From Flavobacteriaceae bacterium (GTDB lineage: Bacteria > Bacteroidota > Bacteroidia > Flavobacteriales > Flavobacteriaceae), in assembly GCA_002694465.1 (NCBI GenBank), contig NZMG01000026.1, positions 1-64,000 of the forward strand: DNA of 64,000 bases, written 5' to 3'. The notes under the pieces are model-generated. The model was not told where the DNA came from. It saw only the letters and a program-made list of their open reading frames with translations, and ran no database searches. Every line of letters begins with the position of its first letter. The first letter of the stretch is position 1. This document shows positions 35,756-44,594 of the stretch, piece after piece. Position numbers and translations under genes: made by a program.

Positions 35756-36079
35756 ATGGGCGTTTCAAAAAGATATTTACATTCTATGCAAGTGAATCAG
35801 CTGGCAGATCTTGCAAAAGTACTTTCGCATCCTGCTAGAATTTCCATTTTAAATTATATTGGAGATTGTGAAGGTTGTTTGTGTAAAGACATTTCTGAAA
35901 AAATTAAGCTCTCTCAACCCACCACCTCCCAACACCTTCAAGTAATTAAAAAATCCGGATTATTAAAAAGTAAATTCAGTGGTAAAAGTCAATACTACAC
36001 AATAAACAAAAACAAACTCACAGCATTAAAACTACTCTTTCAAGACTTTTTTGAAAGCACCGAACAAAAATGCTGCTAA
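35756..36079 (+). CDS. ArsR-family repressor
   Basis: The 107-residue protein is an ArsR-type winged helix regulator. The segment LAKVLSHPARISILNYIGD at 19-37 is followed by CEGCLCKDI, a cysteine-bearing alpha-3 helix that resembles the metalloid site, then the recognition helix LSQPTTSQHLQVIKKSGL. It ends in CC. It heads a small arsenic-resistance-like group (DUF6428, GNAT, broken arsC) and probably represses it until As(III) binds. No operator was identified. Confidence 0.85.
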   Translation: MGVSKRYLHSMQVNQLADLAKVLSHPARISILNYIGDCEGCLCKDISEKIKLSQPTTSQHLQVIKKSGLLKSKFSGKSQYYTINKNKLTALKLLFQDFFESTEQKCC

Positions 36080-36091
36080 ATCCTTTACACT

Positions 36092-36580
36092 ATGAAAACA
36101 CAAGAATTTTTATCCCTTTTAGAAAGCCATAAAAACAAAGCATTGTTATTTGAATATGCTCCCGAAAAATTTGTAGGACCAAATTACCACATCACCGAAG
36201 TAAAGCACGTTAAGATAGATTCGGTTGACTGTGGTAGTGGGACGGATGCCTGGAATGAAACTATTGTTCAGCTTTGGGAAAGCCCTACTGAAAAAGGCAA
36301 AAGAGATTATATGTCTACTTTTAAAGCTTTGGGGATTCTAAAAAAAGTAGGGCAAATGAAGCCTTACGATATGAATGCAGAAATAAAATTTGAATACAGT
36401 AATGAGGTATTTCATACAGCGCAGCTATTCTTGAATGATTATACTATTTCAAATAATCAACTCATTTTAAATTTGGGGGTTCAACAAACCGATTGCAAGG
36501 CCAAAGAAACTTGCGGTGTCCCAGAACCCGCTATGGCAGAAACCGAAGGATGCTGCACACCAGACAGTGGCTGTTGTTAA
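36092..36580 (+). CDS. DUF6428 protein with cysteine-rich tail
   Basis: A 162-residue protein of the DUF6428 family, repeatedly found with ArsR regulators in Bacteroidota. The body is an alpha/beta domain (KHVKIDSVDCGSGTDAWNET). The tail, from about residue 135, holds seven cysteines (CKAKETC, then EGCCTPDSGCC), which suits binding of arsenite or metals. It starts 12 bases after arsR, so it is co-transcribed. The metal-binding role is inferred from composition and context. Confidence 0.75.
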   Translation: MKTQEFLSLLESHKNKALLFEYAPEKFVGPNYHITEVKHVKIDSVDCGSGTDAWNETIVQLWESPTEKGKRDYMSTFKALGILKKVGQMKPYDMNAEIKFEYSNEVFHTAQLFLNDYTISNNQLILNLGVQQTDCKAKETCGVPEPAMAETEGCCTPDSGCC

Positions 36581-36582
36581 AA

Positions 36583-37083
36583 ATGGAATTCCTTCCATTA
36601 CAAAAAGAACACTACCCTGCAGTATCAAAAATTTATTTTGAAGGGATAGAAACGGGCATTGCAACGTTTGAAACGGAAATTCCTTCTTGGGAAATTTTTA
36701 ATGAAAAGTTTTTACCCGTTTGCCGATTTATTGCTAAAAAAAATGACCAAATTCTGGGGTGGTGTACTTTAAGTGCTATTTCAAAAAGAGAAGTGTACAA
36801 AGGTGTTGCCGAAACCACCATCTACATAGCCAAAGACGCTCGTGGAAAAGGTATTGGCAAAAAATTATTACAGCACTTGGTCTTTGAAAGTGAAAAGGCA
36901 GGATTTTGGACCCTTCAAGCACGTATTTTTCCGCAAAACATTGCGAGTATAGAACTACATAAAAATGCGGGGTTTAGAATTGTGGGCATAAAGGAAAAAA
37001 TTGGACAACGATTAGGCGTTTGGCACGACAATGTAGAGTTGGAGCGACGAAGTAAAAAGGTACATTTCGTAAAAAACATTTAA
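36583..37083 (+). CDS. GNAT acetyltransferase, ArsN1/phosphinothricin acetyltransferase-like
   Basis: The ATG at 36583, two bases after the DUF6428 stop, gives 166 residues; an earlier in-frame ATG at 36493 lies inside the upstream gene and is unlikely. The acetyl-CoA loop is IAKDARGKGIGKKLLQHL near 82-99. IETGIATFETEIPSWE near 20-35 is typical of the phosphinothricin acetyltransferase group, which includes ArsN1. ArsN1 enzymes N-acetylate the organoarsenical antibiotic arsinothricin, fitting this neighbourhood. Substrate is inferred only. Confidence 0.75.
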   Translation: MEFLPLQKEHYPAVSKIYFEGIETGIATFETEIPSWEIFNEKFLPVCRFIAKKNDQILGWCTLSAISKREVYKGVAETTIYIAKDARGKGIGKKLLQHLVFESEKAGFWTLQARIFPQNIASIELHKNAGFRIVGIKEKIGQRLGVWHDNVELERRSKKVHFVKNI

Positions 37084-37260
37084 GTACATTGCACTGATAA
37101 TGGTTGCCAAAGCCAAATGGCACACAGGAATTTAAAAGAATTTGGAAAAGATAAGATTCAGGTTTTTAGTTCAGGAATTGAAACCAACTTACTTCAATAC
37201 TGGAGCCGTATCCATTATGGCTAAAGTGGGTATTGATATTTCCAATTACAACTCTTTGTA
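37084..37260 (+). pseudogene. Broken arsenate reductase (low-molecular-weight phosphatase type)
   Basis: Directly after the GNAT stop the plus strand reads HCTDNGCQSQMAHRNLKEFG, then KDKIQVFSSGIETN, close to the N-terminus of thioredoxin-linked arsC (CTDNSCRSQMAEG). It then shifts frame and reads SIMAKVGIDISNY before a stop. The start codon is missing, the P-loop arginine has become glutamine, and only about 55 of 140 residues remain. This is a decayed arsC of the same cluster. Confidence 0.8.
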
Positions 37261-37483
37261 AATAAAACCTCCTAATAGGTTATTTAAGTCATTTATTTTC
37301 ATACTTTTATTACAACTAATCAACCAAATTATTTATTTCATGACTGATCTATTTTCTAAAAATAGAATCAAAAGTGAGTAACCTATTTTTTACCTACTTG
37401 CTAGAACGATAGTAGGACAAATTGATTCAATATTTTGGTTGATAAGGATATTTCGTGTTTAAACATATCTAATCCTTATCAAA

Positions 37484-38515
37484 ATGAATCTAAAGCAATC
37501 TGTACTTTTTGGGCTTTTGATTACTGTAACGGCCCTTATAGCTTGGGAAATTTATTGGCGAAATCAAGGTTTTACCGCCACATTAGATGATAATGAAGCC
37601 CTTTGGGCTGTTCAAAGAGCAAAAGTTGAAAAGTTATCGAAAGAGGATGTTGTTTTGGTGGGATCATCGCGAGTTCATTTTGACATTCAACTGGACCAAT
37701 GGGAAAAGAAAATGGATAGTAAACCCATTCAATTGGCTGCTGGTGGCTGCTCTCCTTTACCTGTATTTCATGATATTGTAAACAACTCAAATTTCAACGG
37801 AACTATTCTGGTTGGGGTTACTCCTGGATTATTTTTCTCCACCACGTTTCCAAAAGCACAGCCATGGGCTTGGCCACAGGCTAGGGTTGATTATTTTCAT
37901 AATAGAACCTATGCCCAAGAATTAAATCACCTGTTTTCACTTCCCTTGCAAAACAGCTTCGCATTTTTAAGTGAAGTTGAAGGCGTAGATGGCATCAATT
38001 TAAAAGAGCTTCTGAAAAAAATTCACATTAATAACCGGGTGATAGATCCTATGCCTCCATTTCACACCTTTGAAGAGATTCGATTGGATAGAAATGTACG
38101 GATGCTTAAGCGCATGGAAACAGATACCGCCTTTGCCAATACGGTAAAAAAGGTTTGGAAGTTTTTTATGTCTGGAGAGGGTCCTCCTCCAGATAAGGAG
38201 GCTACTATGAATTTCTTTCTTGCCGATTTAGAGAAGTTTAAGGCCAGAGGTGGAAAAGTTATTTTATTACGTTGCCCATCAGACGGCTATTTAAGGGATT
38301 TTGAAAATACGGTAACCCCTAGAGCTACTTTTTGGGATGAATTGGTTCAAAAAGCAAATGTTCCTGCCTATCATTTTGAAGACTATACACAATTACAAAA
38401 TTTAACCATTCCCGAATGGTCTCACCTTACCGCCAATGATGCCGATATTTTTACCAATGAGTTTCTTGACATTTTAATTAAAGATCAGGTATTCCTTAAT
38501 TCTAAATCCAACTAA
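37484..38515 (+). CDS. SGNH-hydrolase-like secreted protein, partner of MBOAT (copy 1)
   Basis: The 343-residue protein starts with an uncleaved-looking signal anchor (LFGLLITVTALIAWEIYW at 9-26). Residues 57-63 are VLVGSSRV, in place of the SGNH block I GDS. PEWSHLT near 316-322 may be the catalytic His block. Proteins of this type (DltD/AlgX/PatB-like) hand acetyl or other acyl groups to a polysaccharide with an MBOAT partner. The MBOAT gene follows two bases later. A paralogue lies at 40391. Confidence 0.7.
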   Translation: MNLKQSVLFGLLITVTALIAWEIYWRNQGFTATLDDNEALWAVQRAKVEKLSKEDVVLVGSSRVHFDIQLDQWEKKMDSKPIQLAAGGCSPLPVFHDIVNNSNFNGTILVGVTPGLFFSTTFPKAQPWAWPQARVDYFHNRTYAQELNHLFSLPLQNSFAFLSEVEGVDGINLKELLKKIHINNRVIDPMPPFHTFEEIRLDRNVRMLKRMETDTAFANTVKKVWKFFMSGEGPPPDKEATMNFFLADLEKFKARGGKVILLRCPSDGYLRDFENTVTPRATFWDELVQKANVPAYHFEDYTQLQNLTIPEWSHLTANDADIFTNEFLDILIKDQVFLNSKSN

Positions 38516-38517
38516 TT

Positions 38518-39933
38518 ATGTTATTCAACTCATTAAGTTTCATAGTTTTTTTGATTATTGTTTTAGCCCTTTATTATGCCCCTATCCTTACTTGGGTTTC
38601 TAAAAAAAGAATGCTCCTGTTATCGAGTTACATATTCTATGGATTATGGAATCCCCCATTGGTTATCTTACTATGGATATCGACCCTTGTGGATTGGATG
38701 GCAGGAAAAAAGTTGGCCATTGAAGAAAATAAACGAAAAAGGAAATTATGGTTATTACTAAGTATGTTTGTAAATCTTGGGTTTCTAGGATTTTTTAAAT
38801 ATGGAAACTTCTTGCTTGAAAATTTTACAGCTTTATTAAATGCTATAGGTATTGAATTCCAGGCTAGGCCTATGGACATTATTCTTCCTATGGGCATCTC
38901 GTTTTATACATTCCAAACCATGTCTTACACAATTGATATGTACCAAAAACGTACCGAACGAGCTAGGACGTTTTTAGATTTTGCGTTATATGTCACGTTT
39001 TTTCCGCAGTTAGTAGCAGGTCCTATTGTAAGAGCACAAGATTTGATTTCACAATTTTATGAAGAAAAGAAAGCAACCATAAATCAATTTCTTTGGGGTG
39101 TATTTTTATTAACGATAGGGCTCTTTCAAAAAGTAGTATTGGCAGATACATTACTTTCCAATACTGCAGACGATGTTTACGGAGCAGGAAAAGTCCTCCA
39201 TAGTTTAGACGCCTGGACGGGCACCTTAGCCTTTTCAGGTCAAATCTTTTTTGATTTTGCAGGATATTCTACTTGTGCTATTGGAATTGCATTAATGCTT
39301 GGGATAATATTACCCGATAACTTTAGGTATCCCTATGCTTCCATTGGATTTTCAGATTTATGGCGTCGTTGGCACATTTCATTATCAACTTGGTTACGTG
39401 ACTATTTATATATTCCATTAGGAGGAAATAAGCATGGGATTATAAGAATGTATGTTGCATTAATGGTAACCATGCTACTGGGAGGCTTATGGCATGGTGC
39501 TGCTTGGACATTTGTTGTTTGGGGAGCTTTACACGGGATTTATTTAGTTGTGGAACGCTTACTAAGAAGTAAAATTCATATTAAAATAAATGCTTTTAAT
39601 GGTATTCTTCTGGCTTTCCTCACCTACACCCTTGTCAATTTTACTTGGGTGTTTTTTAGAGCTAGAGAATTTTCAACAGCAAAGAATATAATTGCATCTA
39701 TGTTATTTATCAATGATGGAGGTGAGAAAATTGTTCCATCCTTCGATATCATTAAAGTTTTTGTGCTAATTTCCTTATTATTTATTTGCCATTGGATAAT
39801 GCGAAATACTTCCATGAAAGATGTGTCTCTTAAAACCCCTGCTTGGTTATTAGGAGTGGTTTGGGGAATTATGCTGTTCCTCATTGCTATTTCACAAGGA
39901 AGTGGAGAACAATTTATCTACTTTCAATTTTAA
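38518..39933 (+). CDS. MBOAT membrane-bound O-acyltransferase (AlgI/DltB-like)
   Basis: The 471-residue protein is a polytopic MBOAT. Typical parts are LPMGISFYTFQTMSY near 123-137, FFPQLVAGPIVRA near 161-173, and DLWRRWHISLSTWLRDYLYI near 280-299 with the catalytic histidine region LLGGLWHGAAWTFVVWG near 321-337. Such enzymes move acyl groups across the inner membrane for transfer to cell-surface glycans. It lies between two SGNH-like genes; the acceptor glycan is not evident from the window. Confidence 0.92.
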   Translation: MLFNSLSFIVFLIIVLALYYAPILTWVSKKRMLLLSSYIFYGLWNPPLVILLWISTLVDWMAGKKLAIEENKRKRKLWLLLSMFVNLGFLGFFKYGNFLLENFTALLNAIGIEFQARPMDIILPMGISFYTFQTMSYTIDMYQKRTERARTFLDFALYVTFFPQLVAGPIVRAQDLISQFYEEKKATINQFLWGVFLLTIGLFQKVVLADTLLSNTADDVYGAGKVLHSLDAWTGTLAFSGQIFFDFAGYSTCAIGIALMLGIILPDNFRYPYASIGFSDLWRRWHISLSTWLRDYLYIPLGGNKHGIIRMYVALMVTMLLGGLWHGAAWTFVVWGALHGIYLVVERLLRSKIHIKINAFNGILLAFLTYTLVNFTWVFFRAREFSTAKNIIASMLFINDGGEKIVPSFDIIKVFVLISLLFICHWIMRNTSMKDVSLKTPAWLLGVVWGIMLFLIAISQGSGEQFIYFQF

Positions 39934-39986
39934 AATAAGAATTAAGGCATAAAAACTTTAACTTTATAGAAACTAACTTTACCATT

Positions 39987-40346
39987 TTGGAAATTCTTAT
40001 TAAAATACTCATAGGTTTTATTGCTTTTTTACACCTGTACTTTTTCTATTTCGAAACTTTTTCTTGGACCACAAAAGGCCCTAAAATCTTCAAAAGTTTC
40101 CCGAAAGACTTATTCCCCAAAACGAAATCCATGATGGCTAACCAAGGGTTTTATAATGGATTCTTAGCTGCGGGATTAATTTGGACCTTCTTCATTGAAA
40201 ATCAAGCTTGGCAAAATAATGTGGCGCTTTTCTTTTTAAGTTGTGTTTCCGTTGCAGGGATTGTGGGATCAATTACCGTTTCGAAAAAAATCTTTTTTAT
40301 CCAGGCATTACCCTCAATTATCTGTTTACTGTTTCTTTTAATTTAA
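39987..40346 (+). CDS. DUF1304 membrane protein
   Basis: The 119-residue protein fits DUF1304: four membrane helices, with HLYFFYFETFSW at 16-27 and MMANQGFYNGFLAAGLIW near 49-66 as its conserved parts. The start is TTG at 39987, since the first in-frame ATG falls inside the conserved core. Function is unknown. It separates the MBOAT from the second SGNH gene and may be an insertion in the acyl-transfer cluster rather than a part of it. Confidence 0.8.
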   Translation: MEILIKILIGFIAFLHLYFFYFETFSWTTKGPKIFKSFPKDLFPKTKSMMANQGFYNGFLAAGLIWTFFIENQAWQNNVALFFLSCVSVAGIVGSITVSKKIFFIQALPSIICLLFLLI

Positions 40347-40390
40347 CCACCAATTAATTATTATACATTTTTAATAACCAACTTGTAATT

Positions 40391-41467
40391 GTGAATTTAA
40401 AAAGGTCATTTATCCTAGCTACCATATTCGGATTAATCTTAATTGTAGGGTGGGAATTATATTGGCGTTCACAAAACCGCACTCCCAACTTAGATGATAA
40501 TAAAGCCTTATGGGCTCAACAATGGAGTAAATTTGAAACTTCTAATGAGAATAAGATTGTCTTTATAGGTTCTTCTCGAATCCTTTTTGATATACAAAGA
40601 CCTATTTGGAAAAAATATACAAATACAGATGCGATAATGCTGGGGGTGCAAGGTGGCACGCCTTTACCAATATTGAAACAAGTTCTTGAAGACACTAATT
40701 ACAAAGGGTTAATTGTTGTAGGGGTGGCTCCAGATTTATTTTTTTGGGCTTCTGAAATTGACGACTTTTCTTGGAAAAGATCAAAAGCATTACTTGATTA
40801 TTCAAAGGATAGAACCTATGCTCAAAGAATAAATCAAAACCTTTCAATCCCTCTTCAAAAAAATCTCGCATTTTATCGTGACGGAAATGAAGAATGGAGT
40901 GATGATGTTGATTTGGCAACTCTTTTAAAAAATTTAAGGTCAGGAGAAAGAGCAGGTCCAATCCCTCCTCCCTTTTTCAATTTTGAAGACGTGCATCTAG
41001 ATAGAAATGTTGAAATGAGTACAAAAGCTACCCAAGATTCTGTATTTGCAAACACTATTATTAAGGCTTGGGGGTTAGATGAATGGGAAAAAGAAATTGA
41101 GGATAGTGAAGAGTATAAAAAAATGCAGAAGGATATTGAAAATAAAAGAAATAAAGTCATTTCTTATTTTTCAAAGTATGCCGAAGAATATACAAGGAAG
41201 GGTGGGTCTATTGTCTTGGTGCGTTGCCCTTCTTCTGGAAAATATAGAGATTTAGAGCGTCGTGATTTTCCAAGAGAAGAATTTTGGGATTCATTGGTAA
41301 ACAATACTAATTTACCGTCCATTCATTTTGAAGACTATCCCCAACTTATGGGATTAAAGATTCCCGAGTTATCTCATCTATCTAAAGAAGATGCCAATTT
41401 TTTTACATTAGAACTTATAAAGATTTTTAAACAGGAAGGAATACTAAGTAATAATACTCTCCAGTAA
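40391..41467 (+). CDS. SGNH-hydrolase-like secreted protein (copy 2)
   Basis: This 358-residue protein is a paralogue of the one at 37484: shared features include ELYWRSQ after the membrane anchor, LDDNKALWAQQ, FIGSSRILFDIQ, HFEDYPQL near the C-terminus and PELSHLS. Start codon is GTG at 40391. It has an extra charged segment (about 236-270, EWEKEIEDSEEYKK) absent from copy 1. It has no MBOAT gene of its own, so both copies may use the single MBOAT at 38518. The DUF6090 array begins 104 bases downstream. Confidence 0.65.
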   Translation: MNLKRSFILATIFGLILIVGWELYWRSQNRTPNLDDNKALWAQQWSKFETSNENKIVFIGSSRILFDIQRPIWKKYTNTDAIMLGVQGGTPLPILKQVLEDTNYKGLIVVGVAPDLFFWASEIDDFSWKRSKALLDYSKDRTYAQRINQNLSIPLQKNLAFYRDGNEEWSDDVDLATLLKNLRSGERAGPIPPPFFNFEDVHLDRNVEMSTKATQDSVFANTIIKAWGLDEWEKEIEDSEEYKKMQKDIENKRNKVISYFSKYAEEYTRKGGSIVLVRCPSSGKYRDLERRDFPREEFWDSLVNNTNLPSIHFEDYPQLMGLKIPELSHLSKEDANFFTLELIKIFKQEGILSNNTLQ

Positions 41468-41543
41468 CTATTCTTTTAATACAATCCGCAACGTACTTTT
41501 CCTTATGTTAAAATAAAATATGATTTTACACCTCTTATTTTCA

Positions 41544-41551
41544 TATATTTA
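41544..41551 (+). promoter_or_regulatory. Near-consensus -7 box TATATTTA before the DUF6090 array
   Basis: TATATTTA differs from TAnnTTTG only at the last base and lies 20 bases before the first array gene. No -33 TTTG is evident. It could be the promoter for the whole array. Support is weak. Confidence 0.3.
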
Positions 41552-41571
41552 GAGGAACTAAACTAACCTCC

Positions 41572-42339
41572 ATGATTAAATTCTTCCGCAGGATAAGGCA
41601 ACGCCTTGTATCTGAAAATAAGGTTTCAAAATACATACTATATGCTATAGGAGAGATCATTCTTGTAGTGATTGGGATACTCATTGCGTTACAAATCAAT
41701 AACGCCAACGAAGTAAGAAAAGAAAGAGCCAAGGAGATTCACTATTTAAAGAACATTAAAACCGACTTACAACTTAATATCGATAATATTGAAACATTTA
41801 TTGAAACTCGAAATAAGCAAATTCTATCGGCAAGCACAGTTTTAGAATATTACGAAGGCAAACCTCTGGAAGACCTAAATGACTTAAGCAATAATCTTTT
41901 AAATGTGTATATCTGGAAAAAGTTTTACCAAATAAATAATACATTTCAAGAATTAACCAATTCGGGTAATCTGGCATTAATTTCAAACGATTCGATTAAA
42001 AACAGTCTTCTTAATTTGGATGCTATGTACAAAGAGTTAAAAGGTGAAGAAGAACATTATCGTTATGACACCGAATTACTCCTTTACGAACCTTCCTATA
42101 GGATTTTGGACCTTAACCCCATCACCAAAAAATTTACTTATGATGTGACGAAGGGACAGGCTGGTCAAGATGCTGAACTTTCCCGGGAAGATTTCGAAAA
42201 ATTATTACAAGACTTAAATCATAAAAATGGTTTTGTGATGACAGTTTATGAATTCACTGTTATGAATAGCCAACTAGAAGCAATGAAAGAGAAATCTATT
42301 CAGCTTAAAAAATTAATCGATGAAGAAATTGCCAAATGA
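41572..42339 (+). CDS. DUF6090 protein, array copy 1
   Basis: 255 residues. Basic tail KFFRRIRQRL, membrane helix at about 24-42 ending QINNANE, where most copies have NNWNE. The ectodomain has the mid-motif TNSGNLALISNDSIKNSL at about 129-146, found in variant form in most copies, and resembles copy 5 most (IWKKFYQINNTFQEL versus IWNTFVPNNNTYKEL). Ends LKKLIDEEIAK. By positive-inside rule the tail is cytoplasmic and the rest periplasmic. Overlaps copy 2 by ATGA. Function unknown. Confidence 0.85.
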   Translation: MIKFFRRIRQRLVSENKVSKYILYAIGEIILVVIGILIALQINNANEVRKERAKEIHYLKNIKTDLQLNIDNIETFIETRNKQILSASTVLEYYEGKPLEDLNDLSNNLLNVYIWKKFYQINNTFQELTNSGNLALISNDSIKNSLLNLDAMYKELKGEEEHYRYDTELLLYEPSYRILDLNPITKKFTYDVTKGQAGQDAELSREDFEKLLQDLNHKNGFVMTVYEFTVMNSQLEAMKEKSIQLKKLIDEEIAK

Positions 42340-43082
42340 TAAAATTCTTTCGAAAAATCCGACAAAGACTTCTTTCTGAAAATAAATTCAGCAAATATTT
42401 CATTTATGCCATTGGGGAAATTGTCCTCGTGGTCATTGGTATTTTAATTGCATTACAGATTAATAACTGGAATGAGGGAAACAAGCAAAGAGCAAAAGAG
42501 GTCGATTTGGTAAATGCGTTGATCTTGGACCTTGACTTAAAGTTGAACGAGAATATCAGCGATTTAGAGATAGGTGAACAGATTATCGAACGATGCAATA
42601 AGGTAAAATTTGATGTGCAGGCAGGAATGCTCGTGGACACCTCCAATGTCAAGGACATACTAGACGGACTTGCATCGGACGAGTGGTTTTATGTCACTAA
42701 CACCCCTACTTACAATAGCATCGTCAACTCAGGACTATGGCAACGTCTTCCAGATAGTCTAGCGAGAACGGTACAATCAATCTATGATGGTAGAGCCGCA
42801 GCGTTAAGCCTCGGGTTTCAAAAGCACAACGAGTATGCAACCAACTGCAAACTCAATTATCTTGCGCCAAAAGGGCTTCTTAATTTAGATCAGAATGCGC
42901 TGTCACTTAGTAAAAAAATCTCTGAGGACGTGGAAGCTTTTCAGGTGCAATTGGATATCTATATGAACGGGGTGCAGAGAATGATTAGGTTGAATACGAT
43001 ATCAAAGAACAGGATTGAAGAGGTTATCCCTCATCTTTACAGCTATCGAAATAGACTCGCCAACAATAAAGTCCGACAATGA
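42336..43082 (+). CDS. DUF6090 protein, array copy 2
   Basis: 248 residues. The N-terminal codons are identical over 50 bases to those of copy 3. Ectodomain: PTYNSIVNSGLWQRLPDSL in the middle and NEYATNCKLNYLAP further on, both with counterparts in copy 3, so these two are sister genes. It ends YSYRNRLANNKVRQ and lacks the LIDEE-type terminal helix. Starts within copy 1's stop and overlaps copy 3 by four bases. Its codon use looks slightly more GC-rich than in neighbours (for example GACGTGGAAGC). Confidence 0.85.
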   Translation: MIKFFRKIRQRLLSENKFSKYFIYAIGEIVLVVIGILIALQINNWNEGNKQRAKEVDLVNALILDLDLKLNENISDLEIGEQIIERCNKVKFDVQAGMLVDTSNVKDILDGLASDEWFYVTNTPTYNSIVNSGLWQRLPDSLARTVQSIYDGRAAALSLGFQKHNEYATNCKLNYLAPKGLLNLDQNALSLSKKISEDVEAFQVQLDIYMNGVQRMIRLNTISKNRIEEVIPHLYSYRNRLANNKVRQ

Positions 43083-43804
43083 TCAAATTCTTTCGAAAAA
43101 TCCGACAAAGACTTCTTTCTGAAAATAAATTCAGTAAGTATTTGCTTTACGCCGTTGGTGAGATTATTCTTGTAGTAATAGGCATCTTAATTGCGCTTCA
43201 GATAAACAATAATAATGAAGCGAGAAAAGAAAAGGCCTTAGAAAAAGAACTTATCAATTTGTTGATTTCTGACCTAGAGGAAAAAAGAAAAGAGAATTTA
43301 TCTGACTTCACAAACGCCAATAGCTTTATCAAAAGATTTGAGGAATCAATTGAAATGTGGGAAAATACAAAAAGAATCGACACTATAAACTTAAGAGACA
43401 ATCTAAATATTCTGGGGCAGGATAATTATTTTCTAAATCAAAACTCCCCAATTTATTCAGGACTTTCATCGAGTAATTTTTGGAAACAGATACCAGATAG
43501 TTTAAACAAAAGAATCGATGATGTATATCGCATTAGACTTAAAAGAATAGGCATTGCATTCGACAAATCAAATGAGTATGGAACATTTACTCGATTGAAT
43601 TTCCTAACACCTAATGATTTGTTAGACTTAGATAGACCTATTGATACTATTCTAAAAAACGTGGAGCCGGTGAAGGAGCAATATATTTTGAACAGCAAAT
43701 TATTTGTTGTAGGAGCAAAACGCCTAAGGGGTAACGTAAGAACTTGTGGAAATGAAATTGAAAATTTGATACAAAGTTTACAATTGTATACTGAATCCAG
43801 ATAG
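43079..43804 (+). CDS. DUF6090 protein, array copy 3
   Basis: 241 residues, sister of copy 2: PIYSGLSSSNFWKQIPDSL and NEYGTFTRLNFLTPNDLLDLD align with copy 2 motifs, but overall identity in the ectodomain is low. The membrane helix exits as QINNNNE. Ends IQSLQLYTESR without the common terminal motif. It overlaps copy 2, and 28 bases separate it from copy 4, one of the few real gaps inside the array. Confidence 0.85.
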   Translation: MIKFFRKIRQRLLSENKFSKYLLYAVGEIILVVIGILIALQINNNNEARKEKALEKELINLLISDLEEKRKENLSDFTNANSFIKRFEESIEMWENTKRIDTINLRDNLNILGQDNYFLNQNSPIYSGLSSSNFWKQIPDSLNKRIDDVYRIRLKRIGIAFDKSNEYGTFTRLNFLTPNDLLDLDRPIDTILKNVEPVKEQYILNSKLFVVGAKRLRGNVRTCGNEIENLIQSLQLYTESR

Positions 43805-43832
43805 AAAATAAACAAAGTATAAATGCCGATCA

Positions 43833-44594
43833 ATGATAAAATTCTTCCGAAAAATCCGACAAAAATTACTATCTGAAAACAAATTCAACAAGTATTTACT
43901 CTATGCTATGGGCGAGATTATCCTTGTGGTGATTGGGATTTTGATTGCTTTGCAAATAAACAATTGGAATGAATTAAAATCTGAAAGAGTTATTGAAAAT
44001 ACTTATATGAAGAATTTGCTGGAAGATTTGGAAGATGATCTAGTTATCTACGATAAATTTCAAGATAGCAATCAAGAGGTTTATATGTTGATAGATTCCA
44101 TTATTCCAGGTTTAAAAAGTGAAAACAGAAAAAACAATGTAGGCAAACTAGCTTATTGGTCTAGAATGGTAACAATAAAATGGACGATTATACATCCTGT
44201 AAAAAGAACCTACGAACAGATGAAAAGTTCTGGACACCTTCGGCTGGTTAGTAATAATGAAGTGTCTAATAGTATTTCAAAATATTACAATTCACTTTCA
44301 GAATTTGATGGATATAATGAAGCAGGGATGCTGTGGGCTGCAGATTATGTTGAGTCTTTAGGAAAAATTTTCGATGCTGAAATTATGCTTAACATAATGC
44401 GAACTCGCCAAATGACAGAAGCAAATAAAAATGATTTGCTTACAGAAAATCCAATTGTTCTTAATCAATTAATGAATAGCTTGAACTATTTTAACGGTGC
44501 CCTTAGTCTTGCAGAAAATGTAAGTCTGGTAAAGGAAGAAGATGCAAAGAAGTTAATCGATTTAATTAAATCTAATTATAACTTGAATCAATGA
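43833..44594 (+). CDS. DUF6090 protein, array copy 4
   Basis: 253 residues. Membrane segment YAMGEIILVVIGIL, exit QINNWNE. The ectodomain includes VKRTYEQMKSSGHLRLVSNN at about 127-146, corresponding to the mid-motif of the family, followed by SKYYNSLSEF. Ends LIDLIKSNYNLNQ. The first 50 bases are nearly those of copy 5. It overlaps copy 5 by ATGA. No relative of this ectodomain is obvious among the other copies. Confidence 0.85.
   Translation: MIKFFRKIRQKLLSENKFNKYLLYAMGEIILVVIGILIALQINNWNELKSERVIENTYMKNLLEDLEDDLVIYDKFQDSNQEVYMLIDSIIPGLKSENRKNNVGKLAYWSRMVTIKWTIIHPVKRTYEQMKSSGHLRLVSNNEVSNSISKYYNSLSEFDGYNEAGMLWAADYVESLGKIFDAEIMLNIMRTRQMTEANKNDLLTENPIVLNQLMNSLNYFNGALSLAENVSLVKEEDAKKLIDLIKSNYNLNQ

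Noticed and set aside
36493..36582. Longer GNAT protein starting inside the DUF6428 gene
   Set aside because: Thirty extra residues would be read from another frame of an intact gene; the ATG at 36583 gives the normal family start.
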